DNA from: Tetrapyrgos nigripes
Taxonomy: Eukaryota; Basidiomycota; Agaricomycetes; Agaricales; Campanellaceae
DNA length: 64,000 bases
Assembly: GCA_013368315.1 (NCBI GenBank)
Contig: JAACJM010000082.1
Location: forward strand, 1-64,000
Reading direction: 5' to 3'
Below, piece by piece: positions 21,665-33,715 of the stretch (positions are counted from its first letter, which is position 1; each line of letters begins with the position of its first letter). Position numbers and translations under genes: made by a program. A model generated the notes under the pieces. The model was not told the DNA's origin. It was given only the letters and a program-made list of their open reading frames with translations, and did not search any database.

Positions 21665-23349
21665 ATGTCGTCCTCCGAACAATCCTTCAAAATCTCTATT
21701 CCTGACTCTGCTCTCGAGTCCCTACAGAAGAAACTCGCGTTGGCAACATTTCCAGACGAACTGGAGCTTGACTCAGACGAAGAAAGGAGAAAGTACGGGG
21801 CTCCCCTTGCTCATGTGCAAAGACTTGTCGAAAGGTGGAAGACTCGAACTCCCGACATTGCGAACGGTTCTGGTATGGCCACTGACAAGGAGGGCTTTGA
21901 TTGGAGAAGAGCAGAGGCAAAGTTGAATGAAGATTTGAGTCCTATGTTTACTAGGGATATAGAAGTTGAAGGGTTTGGAACGTTAAATCTGCATTACGTG
22001 CATAGGAAGAGTGTGAAAGAAGTTGATGGAAAAGGGAGGAAGCCAGTCCCGTTGTTGTTCGTGCACGGGTGTGCGTTCTGTCTTTGTTCCCTTCAAAAGT
22101 TAGAGGACCTCTATTCTTACTTGCCTTCATTGCTTTTAGGGCCGGGAAGCGTCATTGAAGTGCGCAAGATACTCCCTCTCTTGACGAACCCAGAAAATGA
22201 GGATGATTTGCCGTTTCATGTCGTTGCACCTAGCCTCCCAGGCTTTGGGTTTTCGGAAGCACCCAAGAAGAAAGGCTTCAATTTGACGCAGTATGCAGAG
22301 GTAGTACACTGGAATACTCGTCATCACCGATACTACAGGGAGAAATAACGAAGAATTCGTAACAGATCTTCAACAAACTGATGTTGGCTCTGGGATATAA
22401 CGAATACGTTACCCAAGGAGGTAATTGGTAGTCTTTCCTGGGTTAACTCATCGGTTGACAAGCTCGGTTTAGGTGATTGGGGGTTCTATGTGATTTTTTT
22501 TTGCTGCCCTCTCAAGCTGTAAGTTCGGATGCTGACGCGGTCATCTCAGATAACCCGTCGAATGGCTCAGCTATATGGACACACACATATCAAGGCATGG
22601 CATACGAATTATCCAGGGTATGTTCTGTGTCTTCTATCTGTCGAAGGAACCGTCTCACTGACGACATTGGGACAGACCCGGAGCCCTTGAGCCAACATTC
22701 ACTACCCAACCTCTCCACTACCTCCAACATTTGTTTACCCCCTACACAGCGACGGAGAAGGCTGCTCTGGAACGCAGCAAGTGGTTCTCCACACAAGGCA
22801 TGGGCTATAATATCGAGCAGTCCACACAACCTCAGACTTTAGGGTACTCCTTGGCTGACTCTCCTGTTGGGTTGCTGGCGTGGATTTATGAGAAACTTGT
22901 TAACTGGACTGATGGGTACAAATGGGATGATGACGAGGGTGCGTGTATCACGGTGTTTGACTACGCAAGAGTAGTTACTGATGATGAAGAGCAGTTTTGG
23001 AATGGATGTCAATTTACTGGCTCTCGCGTGCAGGACCCGCTGCATCTCTGAGGATCTATTACGAAGTGACCCAGGCGAATCAGCGCCAAATACCAGCGAG
23101 AGAGAAGCCAACGATCCCGATGGGGTGGTCTCGTTTCCCGCAGGAACTGCGTAGCTTTCCGAGAACGTACGTGTCTTATTTGCATTCCGGTTTAAATGCA
23201 TCTCGCTGACTTGTAGTGGTAGATGGACGGAAAATGTAGGAAATCTGGTTTTTGATTCGGAGCATCCTAGTGGTGGGCATTTTGCGGCGCATGAGGAACC
23301 AGAAAAATTAGTAGGGGACCTGCGTAGGATGTTTGAGAAACACTGGTAA
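21665..23349 (+). CDS. Epoxide hydrolase (alpha/beta hydrolase with EHN domain)
   Basis: Eight exons: 21665-22070, 22140-22300, 22366-22420, 22473-22489, 22550-22617, 22676-22938, 22995-23166 and 23223-23349; 422 residues. The EHN N-terminal domain begins [25 protein letters not shown]. The oxyanion HGWPGS spans an intron. The nucleophile Asp lies in GGDWGFY. The lid has the Tyr-bearing [19 protein letters not shown], and the catalytic His lies in [11 protein letters not shown]. The enzyme hydrolyses epoxides to diols through a covalent ester. Exon 4 is only 17 nt and carries the nucleophile Asp and oxyanion-site residues, so skipping it would both frameshift and inactivate the protein. Stop lies 130 bp from the convergent GMC gene end. 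Confidence 0.9.
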
Positions 23350-23478
23350 AGGTTTTCGGCCTTGTACGGCAGATGGCTGGTAATGGAGCTTGTATTGGAC
23401 AGACTACTGTGTGTACTATCAAGGCAAGAAGATAAATCGGTTTTACATGATCCAACATTTATCCGGCTTCACGCTACT

Positions 23479-26400
23479 TCAGTGCTTCGTCGTTTTGATG
23501 AGATCTGCAGCCATCTCTCCAATAGCATAGGCAATCGACTGATAGACGAAATGATTGCCAAGGATTACACGCGAGCACAAGACATTCAGAGATCGGTGTA
23601 AGCCAGATAAACATGTTTTAGCACTCACAGGCAGCTGTAGTACCAACAAAATGTGACCTGTATCGCATTTAACGATAGATGAGTCGTCAGAGTCCACGAG
23701 CAATAACAAATATACACGAGCAGGATGGCTTACATGGTAATGAAGTTGGGTCGAAGCAACTCTTGCAAATCCTCCGGAGAGGAATAATTCACCCCAGGGG
23801 TCACTTCAGAGTCGATAATGCTCCCCAATGGCTCCGTGGATGTGATGTTACGCGTATACGCAACAGCCCGAGATAGGTACCAGAGATCGTGCTCGGCAGA
23901 CAAGCTTCAAGTTGTGAGAGTAGGAAAGAGTATGGGTCTCATTAGCGAAATGGACTCCAAAAATGGAAGCAACACTTGCTTACTATTTGGGATCAATGGT
24001 GACCTTGGCCGTAGGATCACTCGAATTGGGGTGCTGCAGTAAACGTTGAGAAGGAACCGGGCAACGGCGAGAGAGAGAAAAGCCCTTACAACGTAACCGC
24101 GGGAGTATGTGTGCAGGTCAGTAGCATAGAAGTCTAGCTTTACGCTACCATCTTCTTGTTGTACCAAGCTCCAGTTAATCTCAGTTTGGGCAAAGCCATC
24201 TTCAAAGAACTTTTGCAATGCGGCGTATTGGGCGTCTGAGAGGTCATCGCTCTACAAGTCAGGTCATATCAGTCTGATATAAAAAAAAAGTGGTGAGGGC
24301 GACAAACCTTATTAGCTCGGAGCTGAGCCGATATTTGCAAGTCCTCTTCACTCAAGACTTGTTGACCAGGGACAAGATCAATGAGAGGTGCGTTGGTTTC
24401 CGATCCAATTGTCACACTGTCATTCTTCAGAGCGTAGAAGACGTTTACATCGAGTTCTGTTTCAGTCTAAGGCATCAGTGGACAGAAGAGTAGTATGACG
24501 ATGCACACGTACGGTTTTGCAAAAATTTGCCGACTGGTTTCAGTGCTCAGGCTATGAGAGAAAGGTGAAGAAAGAGATTTAGTTTAGTTGGTGAACAACC
24601 AGACTTGAAAGTGGTCATCTTGCATTACTTACCTTTCGAGAATAGCTGGGTCGCCTACTCCGCTGAGCTCCAGGACCTTCGGTGAATGTAGAGCTCCAGC
24701 ACTGAGGATGACGTTCTTGGCGTTCTGTTCCACGCCGATTGCAATAGTGAGTAGATATCAAGTCATAAGAGAGACTTTCATACCAAGACCTCCGCGCCAT
24801 TTGCAGTAATGTATTCGACACCGTTGGCAGTAGCCAAGTCATCTTCTGCATCGTTCCAAAGGATTCTAGAGATCAGACTGTCTGTGAAGACATGGAGATT
24901 TTTGCGGTCTTGGTTGGGCCACACTGAGCAAAGAAAGAAGTACGGGTGGGCGAGTGGGTCGTTGATCATACTACAGAGAGGAAATAGGGCTCACAGTAAC
25001 TGTTGGCAGAGTAAGGACGGTTGTATGTTCCCGGGAAGACACTCTAACCGATGAAAACGATGTCAAAAAATTCAGTAAACCACTCTTCGTCACACAGAGC
25101 ATGAGAGAGAAGTCAGCTTACAAGTTGCTGAAAAGTTCCTCCGATAGGTGTCTCGTCACTATTATCTTCGTTGATCACTTCTCCAAGGGCCTCAACGGTA
25201 GGAATAGCATAATCCTTGAAGAAAGATGAAACGTTAAACCCGTAGGATACTGCAATGGGACCATCATATCCATGTGCACTCAAATCCTGACCACCCGTCA
25301 GCTCATCGGTTTCGGGTAGAAATGTTCGCTTTTTCTGAAGTATCTGGAGAAGTTGTCCCAGGACCTGTTTAATAATGACGTTCGTCAGATCACAGACCAG
25401 TTTGTATAGGCGGCTTGAATAAAATGGTGATTAAAGTAGATCACAGACCATCCTTTGGCACCGAGAGGGCCGACCCTCCAAAGCAGCAAATTCTCTGACA
25501 TCAGGACGGACGTAGATTGCACCATTGATAGCGCTGCTGCCGCCGAGAACTTTTCCTTGACGTTGGGTGTATACACGGCCTTTTGCAGCAGCTTGAGGAA
25601 GTGTCGGAAGGGCCCTGTATGGTATCGCAGGCGCGTGTTAGGTTTTGGTGTACATTAACGGAAGGATCGCAGACCCACCAATCAACGGGGGTATCGTAAG
25701 GGAGAAAACGGTTACGCAGGTCGGTGATGTTTAGTGATGTGCGGGCTTGGGCTTGAAGCCCGAGCCCAGCCCAAGCCCGGCCCTAAAAGCCCAAGCTCAG
25801 CCCGGCCTTTGAGGAGGGCTTGAGGGCCTGAGGGCTCGGGCTTGATTTCTGAAAGCCCTGAGCCCGAAGCTCAGGCCCGGGCTTTCAGTGATACTTAGTG
25901 ACCTGTTACTGACCAATAAAAAATTGTCAATAAATAGTTGAAATTTCCTTTTGCAGTGCAGGCATTCTCGCCAGGTTCTCACACAACTTTACAGTTTCTC
26001 AGCGTCTAACCATCTTCCTGGGTCATCCCCAGCTGTTATCCACTACTTGTTGGCACCAATAATGTTGGCTTTAGGTCCGTAAAAGCTTAATGTAGGTCAG
26101 TAGTCCATATTGTCTATGATACAACCCTAACTTCAGACTTGATCGCGACTTTTTGTGCAATGACATCATCCTAGTCTGAGCCCGGGCTCAAAGCTCGAGC
26201 CGGCCCAAGCCCGACCCTACTGAGGGCTTAGGGCCGGGCTTGGATTCTTGGCGAGCCCGAGCCCGGGCTTTGAGCCCAAGCCCGGCCCGCACATCACTAG
26301 TGATGTTGAGACTAACAAGCCATAGTTGGTAAGTTGAAAGGATCGTGGGTAATGGGAGGATATGCTGACTTTCCGATACCGCTGAAGAAAGGTAGGTAAA

Positions 26401-26654
26401 TGTCTTTGCTTGATGGAGATGACGATGCACTCATGTTCCACCTGCTTCAATTACAGGGACGGTGACGTTAGAAAGCTCTGAGAGACGTGTTGTAAGGGTC
26501 AGACCGGCGGTTCCTCCTCCCACTGAGAGTCCATAAATGAGTAAAAGTGCGGTCTGTAGCTTGGGGAATGATGCGCACCTATCGCATAGTCATACACTGT
26601 TTGAGAAAAGACAGTCGTTGCTGTCAACAAGGGAATGAGTGTACGAGATACCAT
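23479..26654 (-). pseudogene. GMC oxidoreductase split by a hAT MITE
   Basis: Starts at the ATG complementary to 26652-26654: a secretory-like leader (MVSRTLIPLLTATTVFSQ), then the FAD dinucleotide motif VGGGTAGL across an intron and VIEAG. Later come the GMC signature GKVLGGSSAINGAIYVRP, PIGGTFQQL, YSANSYL, NRKNLHVFTDS-like text, SHFVGTTA and a C-terminal AYAIGEMAADLIK. The family oxidises alcohols or sugars, usually secreted and making peroxide. At least ten short introns occur; exon limits in the last 300 bp are not all resolved, and part of the expected region before the C-terminus is hard to place. A 568-bp hAT MITE interrupts coding text just before NITDLRNRFLPYDTPVDW, so the allele is probably null unless the insert is spliced out. 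Confidence 0.75.
25732..26299. mobile_element. 568-bp hAT-type MITE inside the GMC gene
   Basis: The ends share the perfect 15-bp inverted repeat TAGTGATGTGCGGGC, followed by alignable GC-rich subterminal repeats built from GCCC(A/G)AGCCC units. An exact 8-bp target duplication GTGATGTT (25724-25731 and 26300-26307) flanks the element, as expected for the hAT superfamily. The interior is AT-richer and has no transposase frame. Confidence 0.92.
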
Positions 26655-27348
26655 GACAGGGCCGGGAACTTGGAATGGGGATCCTTCACTCAATCATCAA
26701 GGATCTTTGGGGCTTTTAGCATCCTACGTTTCCGAACTACCGCATCCCAGAAAATCGAAAGACCCAAAAGCAGTCGGGCCTGCTGATCGTTTTGGCGGGT
26801 TCTCCTCCCAAATCTCAACCGTGCATATGCTACATGGACATCCACCTGAAATCAGGCCGCATAAAGATTTTAAGCTGTGGAGATGTTCAGAAATGAAACC
26901 GGACCGTTCGCGCCTATGGCCAACGTTGCTCCAATAAGCAGATGAGTCCAAGCAGAGTTGCAATTTTGATGACAGAGGTATGCGAGATATGTAAGCGGAA
27001 TAATTCTGCTCAGATTTTTTGAACGGCTCCATCTATGCGTCCTGCAGTCCAAAAGACATCAGAGAAAGTACCTTGACTGAAGACAGCGTCTCTTTCGACA
27101 AAGAAAATTCATGGCGTTCGAGTTAACTGATCTTTGCGGGTACGGGTGTTTTGCAATTACAGCTGAGAAATTAATACCGCAAAGACGCGGTTAAAAGGCA
27201 AGCTAAATCTACTTGCAGTTCGAGCACATCTGAACCTCAGAGACTTGGAATTTTGTATGCAGAGACTCCCAGAGAGCACTCTGTAGCTGGTGGAAGTAGT
27301 AAACAAGAGGAAGGCTCGTGAGAAAAACCTGGTTTCTCGCAGACGACC
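26655..27348. other. Divergent intergenic region
   Basis: Lies between the GMC start and the DUF2433-RRM gene start, both transcribed outward. No repeat or conserved frame seen. Confidence 0.35.
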
Positions 27349-29620
27349 ATGGTGAACACTCAAACAAAGGTCTTTGACACGGCCCAGGGACGTATTCTCT
27401 GCATTGCAGACATCAGAGGACGTCTTTCAGGCCTCAATGAACTGGCAAGAGAGGCAAATGCAGTCGCCGTCATTCATACTGGCGACTTTGGTTTCTTCGG
27501 TGCGTTTTGTCAGACTTTGTTCATGGCATGTCTAACTTTTTGCAGAGGCCGCAAGTCTCGACAGAATCAACGACAGGACCCTTCGTCATCTCACAACATA
27601 TTCACCCTTAATCCCAACTGCTCAAAGGAACCATCTTCTGCTACCAGAAAACCCTCCAGCTCACATACGTCAGACCGTTACCATCAATCTTCTTTCAGAG
27701 TTCCCTCTCCTTCTCTCCGGCCAGCTTTCTCTCCAAATTCCCGTCTACACCGTCTGGGGCGCATGCGAAGACGTTTCTATTATCGAGAAATTCCGTTCTG
27801 GCACCTACAGCGTACCCAATCTTCACGTTCTTGACGAAGCAACTACTCGTCTGCTCGATGTTGGTGGTGTCAAACTCCGCCTCTTCGGTCTTGGTGGTGC
27901 CCTCGTACCTCACAAAATGTTCGACAATGGTGATGGAAATGCCACAATCGCAGGTGGTCAGGGAACAATGTGGACTACCGCCCTGCAAATCGGGGAATTG
28001 GTGGATACTGCCCAACGCGTGTATGATGCGACAGAGACGCGCCTGCTTGTTACACATGCTTCATCAGGGCGAGAAGGCATTATCAACCAGCTCGCTCTGT
28101 ATCTGAAAGCCGATTTGACCATCAGTGCTGGTCTACACTTCCGATACGCCACTTCATACAACGAGTTCAGCATCCAGAGCGACTACGAGGGTTTCCGACG
28201 CAAGCTCATCCAGGGCAAGGAGCAGTTTGATAAGATTTGGGATTCGGTGAAGACTCAGGTCGACGCGGTCATTGATGAAAACCAGAGGGTGTTGTTGGAC
28301 AAAGTGCTGCATGTGGTGGAACGTATCCCCCCGCCTCAGGGTACGCCAAATGCACAGGATGAGCCTGCTTGGAAAAACTGTTGGAACTGGAATCTGTGTG
28401 ATGCCGCTTATGGTTCGTTGATTTTGGATATCAAAGAAGGAAGGGTTAGTGCAGAGCTGAAGAGTCAAGGTGAGTATTTCAAAGCCTTTCGCTGTGAATC
28501 ACCTTCTTATGCATTTATAGGCTTCAATTATGCGTATAGACGTACAGCAACGGCGCCTGCCACTCCTGGATCCAGTGCGACTCCTCTTCCCAAAGGTACC
28601 GGAGGAACTGCGACGCCCGCGCCTCCACCTCCTACGGCTGCTACTGGCGTTACTTCAACGACGACAACTAACACAAACGCTACTCCCAGTCTCGACAGAG
28701 CTATTCCTCCTCATCTAGCCAATGCCGGAAAAGCCGCGTCATCGTCACCGTCAACCCCACTTCTGTCGAAGCCTCTAGCGAATGGTACTGCAAGGACGGC
28801 CACGCCTGTCACATCTACCACTGGTGGAAGCACTCCTGCCAACGGTCAATCTCAGTCTGACAAAGACAAATCCGGGGAGAAGGGCGAGAGGGAAAAACAG
28901 AAGAAGAAGGACAAGAAGGATAAAAAGGACAAGGAAAAGTCTGCTGAAAAGGATGGTAAAGATGGATCTGAGGATGCTGCCAAGTCTTCACCGTCTACAC
29001 CTGCCCCTAACTCGCAGCCACAAACCAAACCTTTATCCTCTTCTTCGACGCCTGCCCCTGGAGGTGACGACCGTATCAAGTCTCCCGTCTCAGCTATCAC
29101 CGATGGTTCTGGAGGTGTTCGTACACCCAAGTCTGGGAAACCACCTAGGAATCCTTGGACAATTTTCATGCGACTCGCTGTTTCTACGACTGAAGAGGAT
29201 CTAAAACAGTACTTCTCCGAGGTCAAAGATCAGATCGTCAAAGTCAGCTTCCCAAGTAGTACCACCGCAGGCCGAGCACAAAAGCTGGTTTACGTCGAGT
29301 TTGGTGATGAAGAAGGGATGAGGAAGGGATTAGAGGTTGGTTCGGTTGAGAGTGGGAAGAAGTTGAATGGGGAGACGCCTCAACAGGTTATACAAGCTAT
29401 GGACAAGAGTGAAAGGGAGAAGGAACGAGGTGATGGTCAGTCGAATCAACGAGATGGGAATTTCGGAACGTTTAGTAGGAGAGGAGGAGGGAGAGGCCGA
29501 GGTGGACATGGTGGTGGATTTGCATCGAGAGGTCTGGCAGCTGCAGGACTGACAAGAGGTGGTAGGAGTGGATCTAATGCTAGTTCAGGACCTGGCGCAG
29601 ATAATGCACCCAGTGCGTAG
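27349..29620 (+). CDS. DUF2433 phosphoesterase-like protein fused to an RRM and RGG tail
   Basis: Exons 27349-27499, 27546-28469 and 28521-29620 encode 724 residues. The first 350 residues fit the fungal DUF2433 family, a calcineurin-like fold. Visible metal-site-like motifs are [42 protein letters not shown] and SAGLHFRYA. One canonical Asp-His position reads Asp-Ile-Arg, so catalysis is unproven. A Pro/Thr/Ser- and Lys-rich linker with a [13 protein letters not shown] run follows. Then comes an RRM-like domain (RNP2-like IFMRLAV, RNP1-like QKLVYVEF), and an RGG tail ([14 protein letters not shown]). This suggests an RNA-associated phosphoesterase or scaffold; substrate unknown. Confidence 0.85.
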
Positions 29621-31137
29621 ATGTTGGAAACCAAGGCATAGTCAAGGCCTACCGACTCTGCTAACACTTACGAAAAGTACGAATAGTTTTTACTTGACTT
29701 TTTTACGATCACCCATGGTTTTGTCTGTTGCCCGTGTCGTCTCTTCTTATGACTTCATTACTTCTTGTTTGCTTTGAAGTAGCCTCTCTTTTGTGCTCCC
29801 TCCCTTTACCGTGTCGTCGTTGTGTTCGTTTGGATTTGCTATTTCATCTTCTTGAACCCCTATGATTTAGATACATAGGTTCTATACTGCATACTTACCT
29901 ACCCTTAGTCTACGTTAAACTCCATGCACAATGCATCATGCATATGGATGGTATTGTCATTGCAATACTTTTGAGGAGAAGAGCAGCTTCATTAGCCGGC
30001 GTGATTTCGGTTTAGGCAAATTTCAGCGTTTTCCTTTCAACTACCTCTGCCGTTGCATGAATTATAAAGTCACTTTCTGTGCATGACCTCAGCTCAGCTC
30101 CAGCTTCAAACTCTCCAGCCAAATTCCAGAGGCTGCATCTTTCCGATGCCAGGGACTACTCTCTCCCGTTTTCAATAAAAGATCGGCCTGTTTTGGCTTC
30201 GGGACTTCGAAATTGACTGCACAGTCCGGACTCCGCAGTTGCTTCATCGTCATGGATGTAAGAAGCAATGGGACAATCTATCAGAAAACCTGGGTTCAGC
30301 GGTGGGTTTTCAAGTGATTCGAGGTTCTCATTTCTTACCAAAACCTTAGCCCAGACCTGCCTGCCCTATCTGCGATAGTCTGATGGACTTTCTGACACGC
30401 TTAAGCTCCTGCTCACTCTCTCACGTCCCATTTTGACTTTGTTTTATAGGTACTGTGTCCCTGGAATTTGCTTGGATTGTGCTTGCAATATGGTTTGGGT
30501 TTTGAGCTCTCACTATTCGTCGAGATTAGCTTCTCTCCTCTTGCAACATGCTCTTTCTTTGTCCATCACCAGGAATCCGGAGCGAAGCGACGGCCGCTCC
30601 TTTGTTTCAATTACTCCTCCAACTACTGGCAATACGTAGCCATATAGCCATACATGATTACGAAGCTCTCTTCATGCCGAAAATACAAAAATATCCGCTC
30701 AAGGCGTACAGAAACATCTTATATCAGTACAATAATGTCATCTATCCGTCGAGCGGATATTTTTGTCCTTTCGGCGTGCTTGGTCCTCGTCAATTCCCTG
30801 CCCTGTCTGTTTAGACCCGTCCATAAGTAAAAAAACGTACTGCTGTTGGCACCGAGTCAGGTTCTCCGCGGAGAACTCATTGGATGTCGAAACAGGGGAC
30901 TGCTACAAGCGTAGTTCAGTCACGGGAAACTTCAAGCGACTTAAATGTGAGTGATTACTTCGATCCTGAATTTTATAGAAATCTCTCAGATATTTTAGGC
31001 ACGATTGTATGCTGATCAGCTCACCCAGTGGAGCTCTGAATCATACAAAGCATCTTTTTAACGGCCGTTAAATCATACAGCGTTCTGCTCTCTTCTCTGT
31101 CTCGATGTTCAGCCCACGACGCCAGTGTTTCAGCACG
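29621..31137. other. 1.5-kb intergenic region holding a foldback element
   Basis: No gene recognised. It holds the 106-bp inverted-repeat element at 30673-30778. A near-palindromic TTTTTAACGGCCGTTAAA lies near 31050, about 85 bp upstream of the flavoenzyme start, and could be a regulator site or a transposon footprint. Confidence 0.4.
30673..30778. mobile_element. 106-bp foldback MITE-like element
   Basis: Two arms of 28 bp are inverted repeats with three mismatches. The left arm starts CATGCCGAAAATAC and both arms share ACAAAAATATCCGCTC (as complement on the right). The loop is about 50 bp. CTT occurs on both outer sides, a possible 3-bp target duplication. A related half-arm lies at 57717. 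Confidence 0.6.
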
Positions 31138-33139
31138 ATGATGAAAACTCTCTGGGTTCTGCCTCTGTTCGCTTCGGCAGCCATCGGGCAGTCTGCCTTT
31201 AGCTGTCGATGCCTCTACAACGACCCCTGTTGGCCCGGCGAGGACGAATTCTCTCAACTCCAATCCAACCTTTCCCAGCCTCTGATTCGTCCGGTGCCTC
31301 TTGCGTCACCGTGTTATCCAGCTGATGATCCCTCTGGAAACTGTACAGAGGTCTTGCAGAACGCAGGTGATGGACGATGGCTTGCAGATCGAGCGGGAGC
31401 GATGCAGTCCATGAACTTCCAGAACTTCATTTTCCCGAATGGGACGATCGAGGCTTGTTATTTGAATGTATCGCTAGGGTTTCCGTGCGAGCAGGGGAGT
31501 ATACCACCTATCGGAGTGGATGCAAGGACAGTGGAGGATATTCAGACCGCCGTGATGTTTGCATCTCAGCATAATTTGAGGCTGGTCATAAAGAACACTG
31601 GGTGCGTCCTTAATTGCCTTGATTTTGTAAAAGCTGATGAACCTCTCCATCTGTAGACACGACCTATTGGGACGTAGCATGGCTCGAGACTCCTTCATGC
31701 TATGGACGCACCACCTGAAGAATATCTCATATAACCCATCTTTTGTTCCTGAGGATGCACCGGAAGATGAGACTTATGACGGTCGGTTTTGATTGATGGC
31801 CGCACAGGCTTCTACTGACTTGTGGGTTTCTGTAGCTTTGACCTTCCAGGCAGGTGTACAGTGGTTTGAGGCCTACGACGCTGCAGAGGCAAATGGCCGG
31901 ATAATAGTCGGCGGTATCACTAATGGAGGTTCCGTCGGCTCAGCTGGGGGTTGGTTACTTGGTGGTGGTCACAGTGCTTTCTCTCCTCAGCACGGACTTG
32001 GTGAGCACACGTTTATTCAATACCCCCTTGACATTACTCACATCATTCATGTCAAAATCTCCAGGTGTCGACAATGTCGTTCAGTTCACCCTCGTGGTAG
32101 CTTCTGGAGAACACTTGACTGCCAACGCGCACATAAATCCCGATCTGTTCTGGGCGTTACGAGGTGGTGGTGGAGGGACATTCGGTGTTGTGACATCAGT
32201 CACATACCGTACTCATGAAATCACACCTCTCACTGGCGTCTTTGTCGACTTTAATTTTTCGTCCTCGGCGGTCGTGAAAGACGTGCTATCTGAACTGTAC
32301 AGAATCTGGCCTAATCTCTCTGATGCAGGATGGGGAGGCTATACCCTCAAAGATGACTCAACGTACACTGGAATCTATGTCGCGCCAAATATTTCTTTGG
32401 CTGATGTAAATGAAACCATCAGTCCGTTTTTCGAGTTTGTCCAGCAGACCGCCGGGCCTGGAAACACGAGTACTTCGCTGCAAGAGTTTGAAAGCTTCTC
32501 CCAGTGGTACCAGCAGGTGTTCGGCGCTCAGCCAACGTTCTTTGCGAACACTGTATTCAACAGATTGACTTCGTCGCGTTTGTTACCGAAGGCTGTTTTG
32601 GAAGACCATGCAAGTTTGGCAGAGACATCAGTCAACTTTACAGATCACCTTACCTTATCGTGCGTTGTGGGTGGACTCCCTATTTGTTGCGTCGTACTAA
32701 TGCTGTCTGTTACGTAGACATGTCGCCGGTGGTGCAGTTTCGCAAGTGGACCCGAATACTATGAGTCTGAACTCCGCCTGGAGGTCAGCACTGATCCTTA
32801 TGACAGTGAGGGCTTCTTGGGAGGACGGTTTGACTGCAGATGAGATACACGCCATAGAAAACAGGACGAAAGATGAGCTTGCGGTAATGGAGAGTTTGAA
32901 TCCTGGTGGCGGATCTTATTACAACGAAGTGAGTCTCTTTATGCGATGTCTCTCTGACTGGCTTGACGCAATTCATCCAGGCATCTTTGTTCGAGCTTAA
33001 CTTCCAGAAAACGTTTTGGGGGGACCATTATGCCAGGCTTGAGAGTATCAAGGATCGGTACGACCCTCAAGGGCTGTTTATAGTCGCTGAGGGTGTCGGA
33101 TCTGAGAGATGGGATTCAAGCTTGAACTGCAGAATCTGA
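31138..33139 (+). CDS. Secreted VAO/BBE-type FAD-dependent oxidase, copy 1
   Basis: Exons 31138-31601, 31657-31781, 31836-32000, 32065-32659, 32718-32928 and 32981-33139; 572 residues. A signal peptide ends around AAIGQS. The PCMH-type FAD domain shows VIKNTGHDLLGRS, whose His is the usual covalent FAD anchor, and [26 protein letters not shown]. At the position where bicovalent relatives have Cys there is Gly, so a single covalent link is expected. A C-terminal BBE segment follows ([18 protein letters not shown]). Many N-x-S/T sites suit secretion. Members oxidise alcohols, sugars or alkaloids; substrate unknown. A paralogue with the same exon plan lies at 58410. ATG 31141 is an equally good start. 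Confidence 0.9.
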
Positions 33140-33715
33140 AACTACGCACCATGCCTATGTAGATCATAGCCTATGCAAAATCATTTGATGAGTGACTATA
33201 TGCCCTTTCTCAACATTGCCTCTTGACTTCAATGAGACTTATGCCGCTTCTTGTTCAACAAGCCTGGATCATGCCAGTAAGTTGTAGCTCATTCTAATTA
33301 ATGTCGTTTGCTTGGTCCCCCATCTGACATGAAAATAGTGTACAGACTACATAAAGGTCCATTCAAAGTCATTACTGCAACTCCAGTAGTACGCTCTATG
33401 TAGTGTCGATAAGTAACTCAATAATGTCTTAAGTTCATTGTCCGTGAATATCATCATGCTTTCAAGAAGTCGCCCACTCCTTAAAAGCCGCCAAAACTCT
33501 ATCACCTTCCCGCCCTACCAAAGATTTAATTAAGCACGCCTCTAAATCCCTCCAACCAATGCGGCCTGTGGCAGGCAGGGTATCAAGAAAGCAGAAACAC
33601 TGTCCTGCTGGTCTCCAGATCGATCAACACATCTAGATGATGGCTCTAAGTCCAATGCTCTGGACACGACGCCATCGAGACCTCAGACAGTGATCGCACG
33701 ATCACTGCTGGATGC
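33140..33715. other. Convergent intergenic region
   Basis: Lies between the 3' ends of the flavoenzyme and MATE genes. No frame or repeat recognised. Confidence 0.35.
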
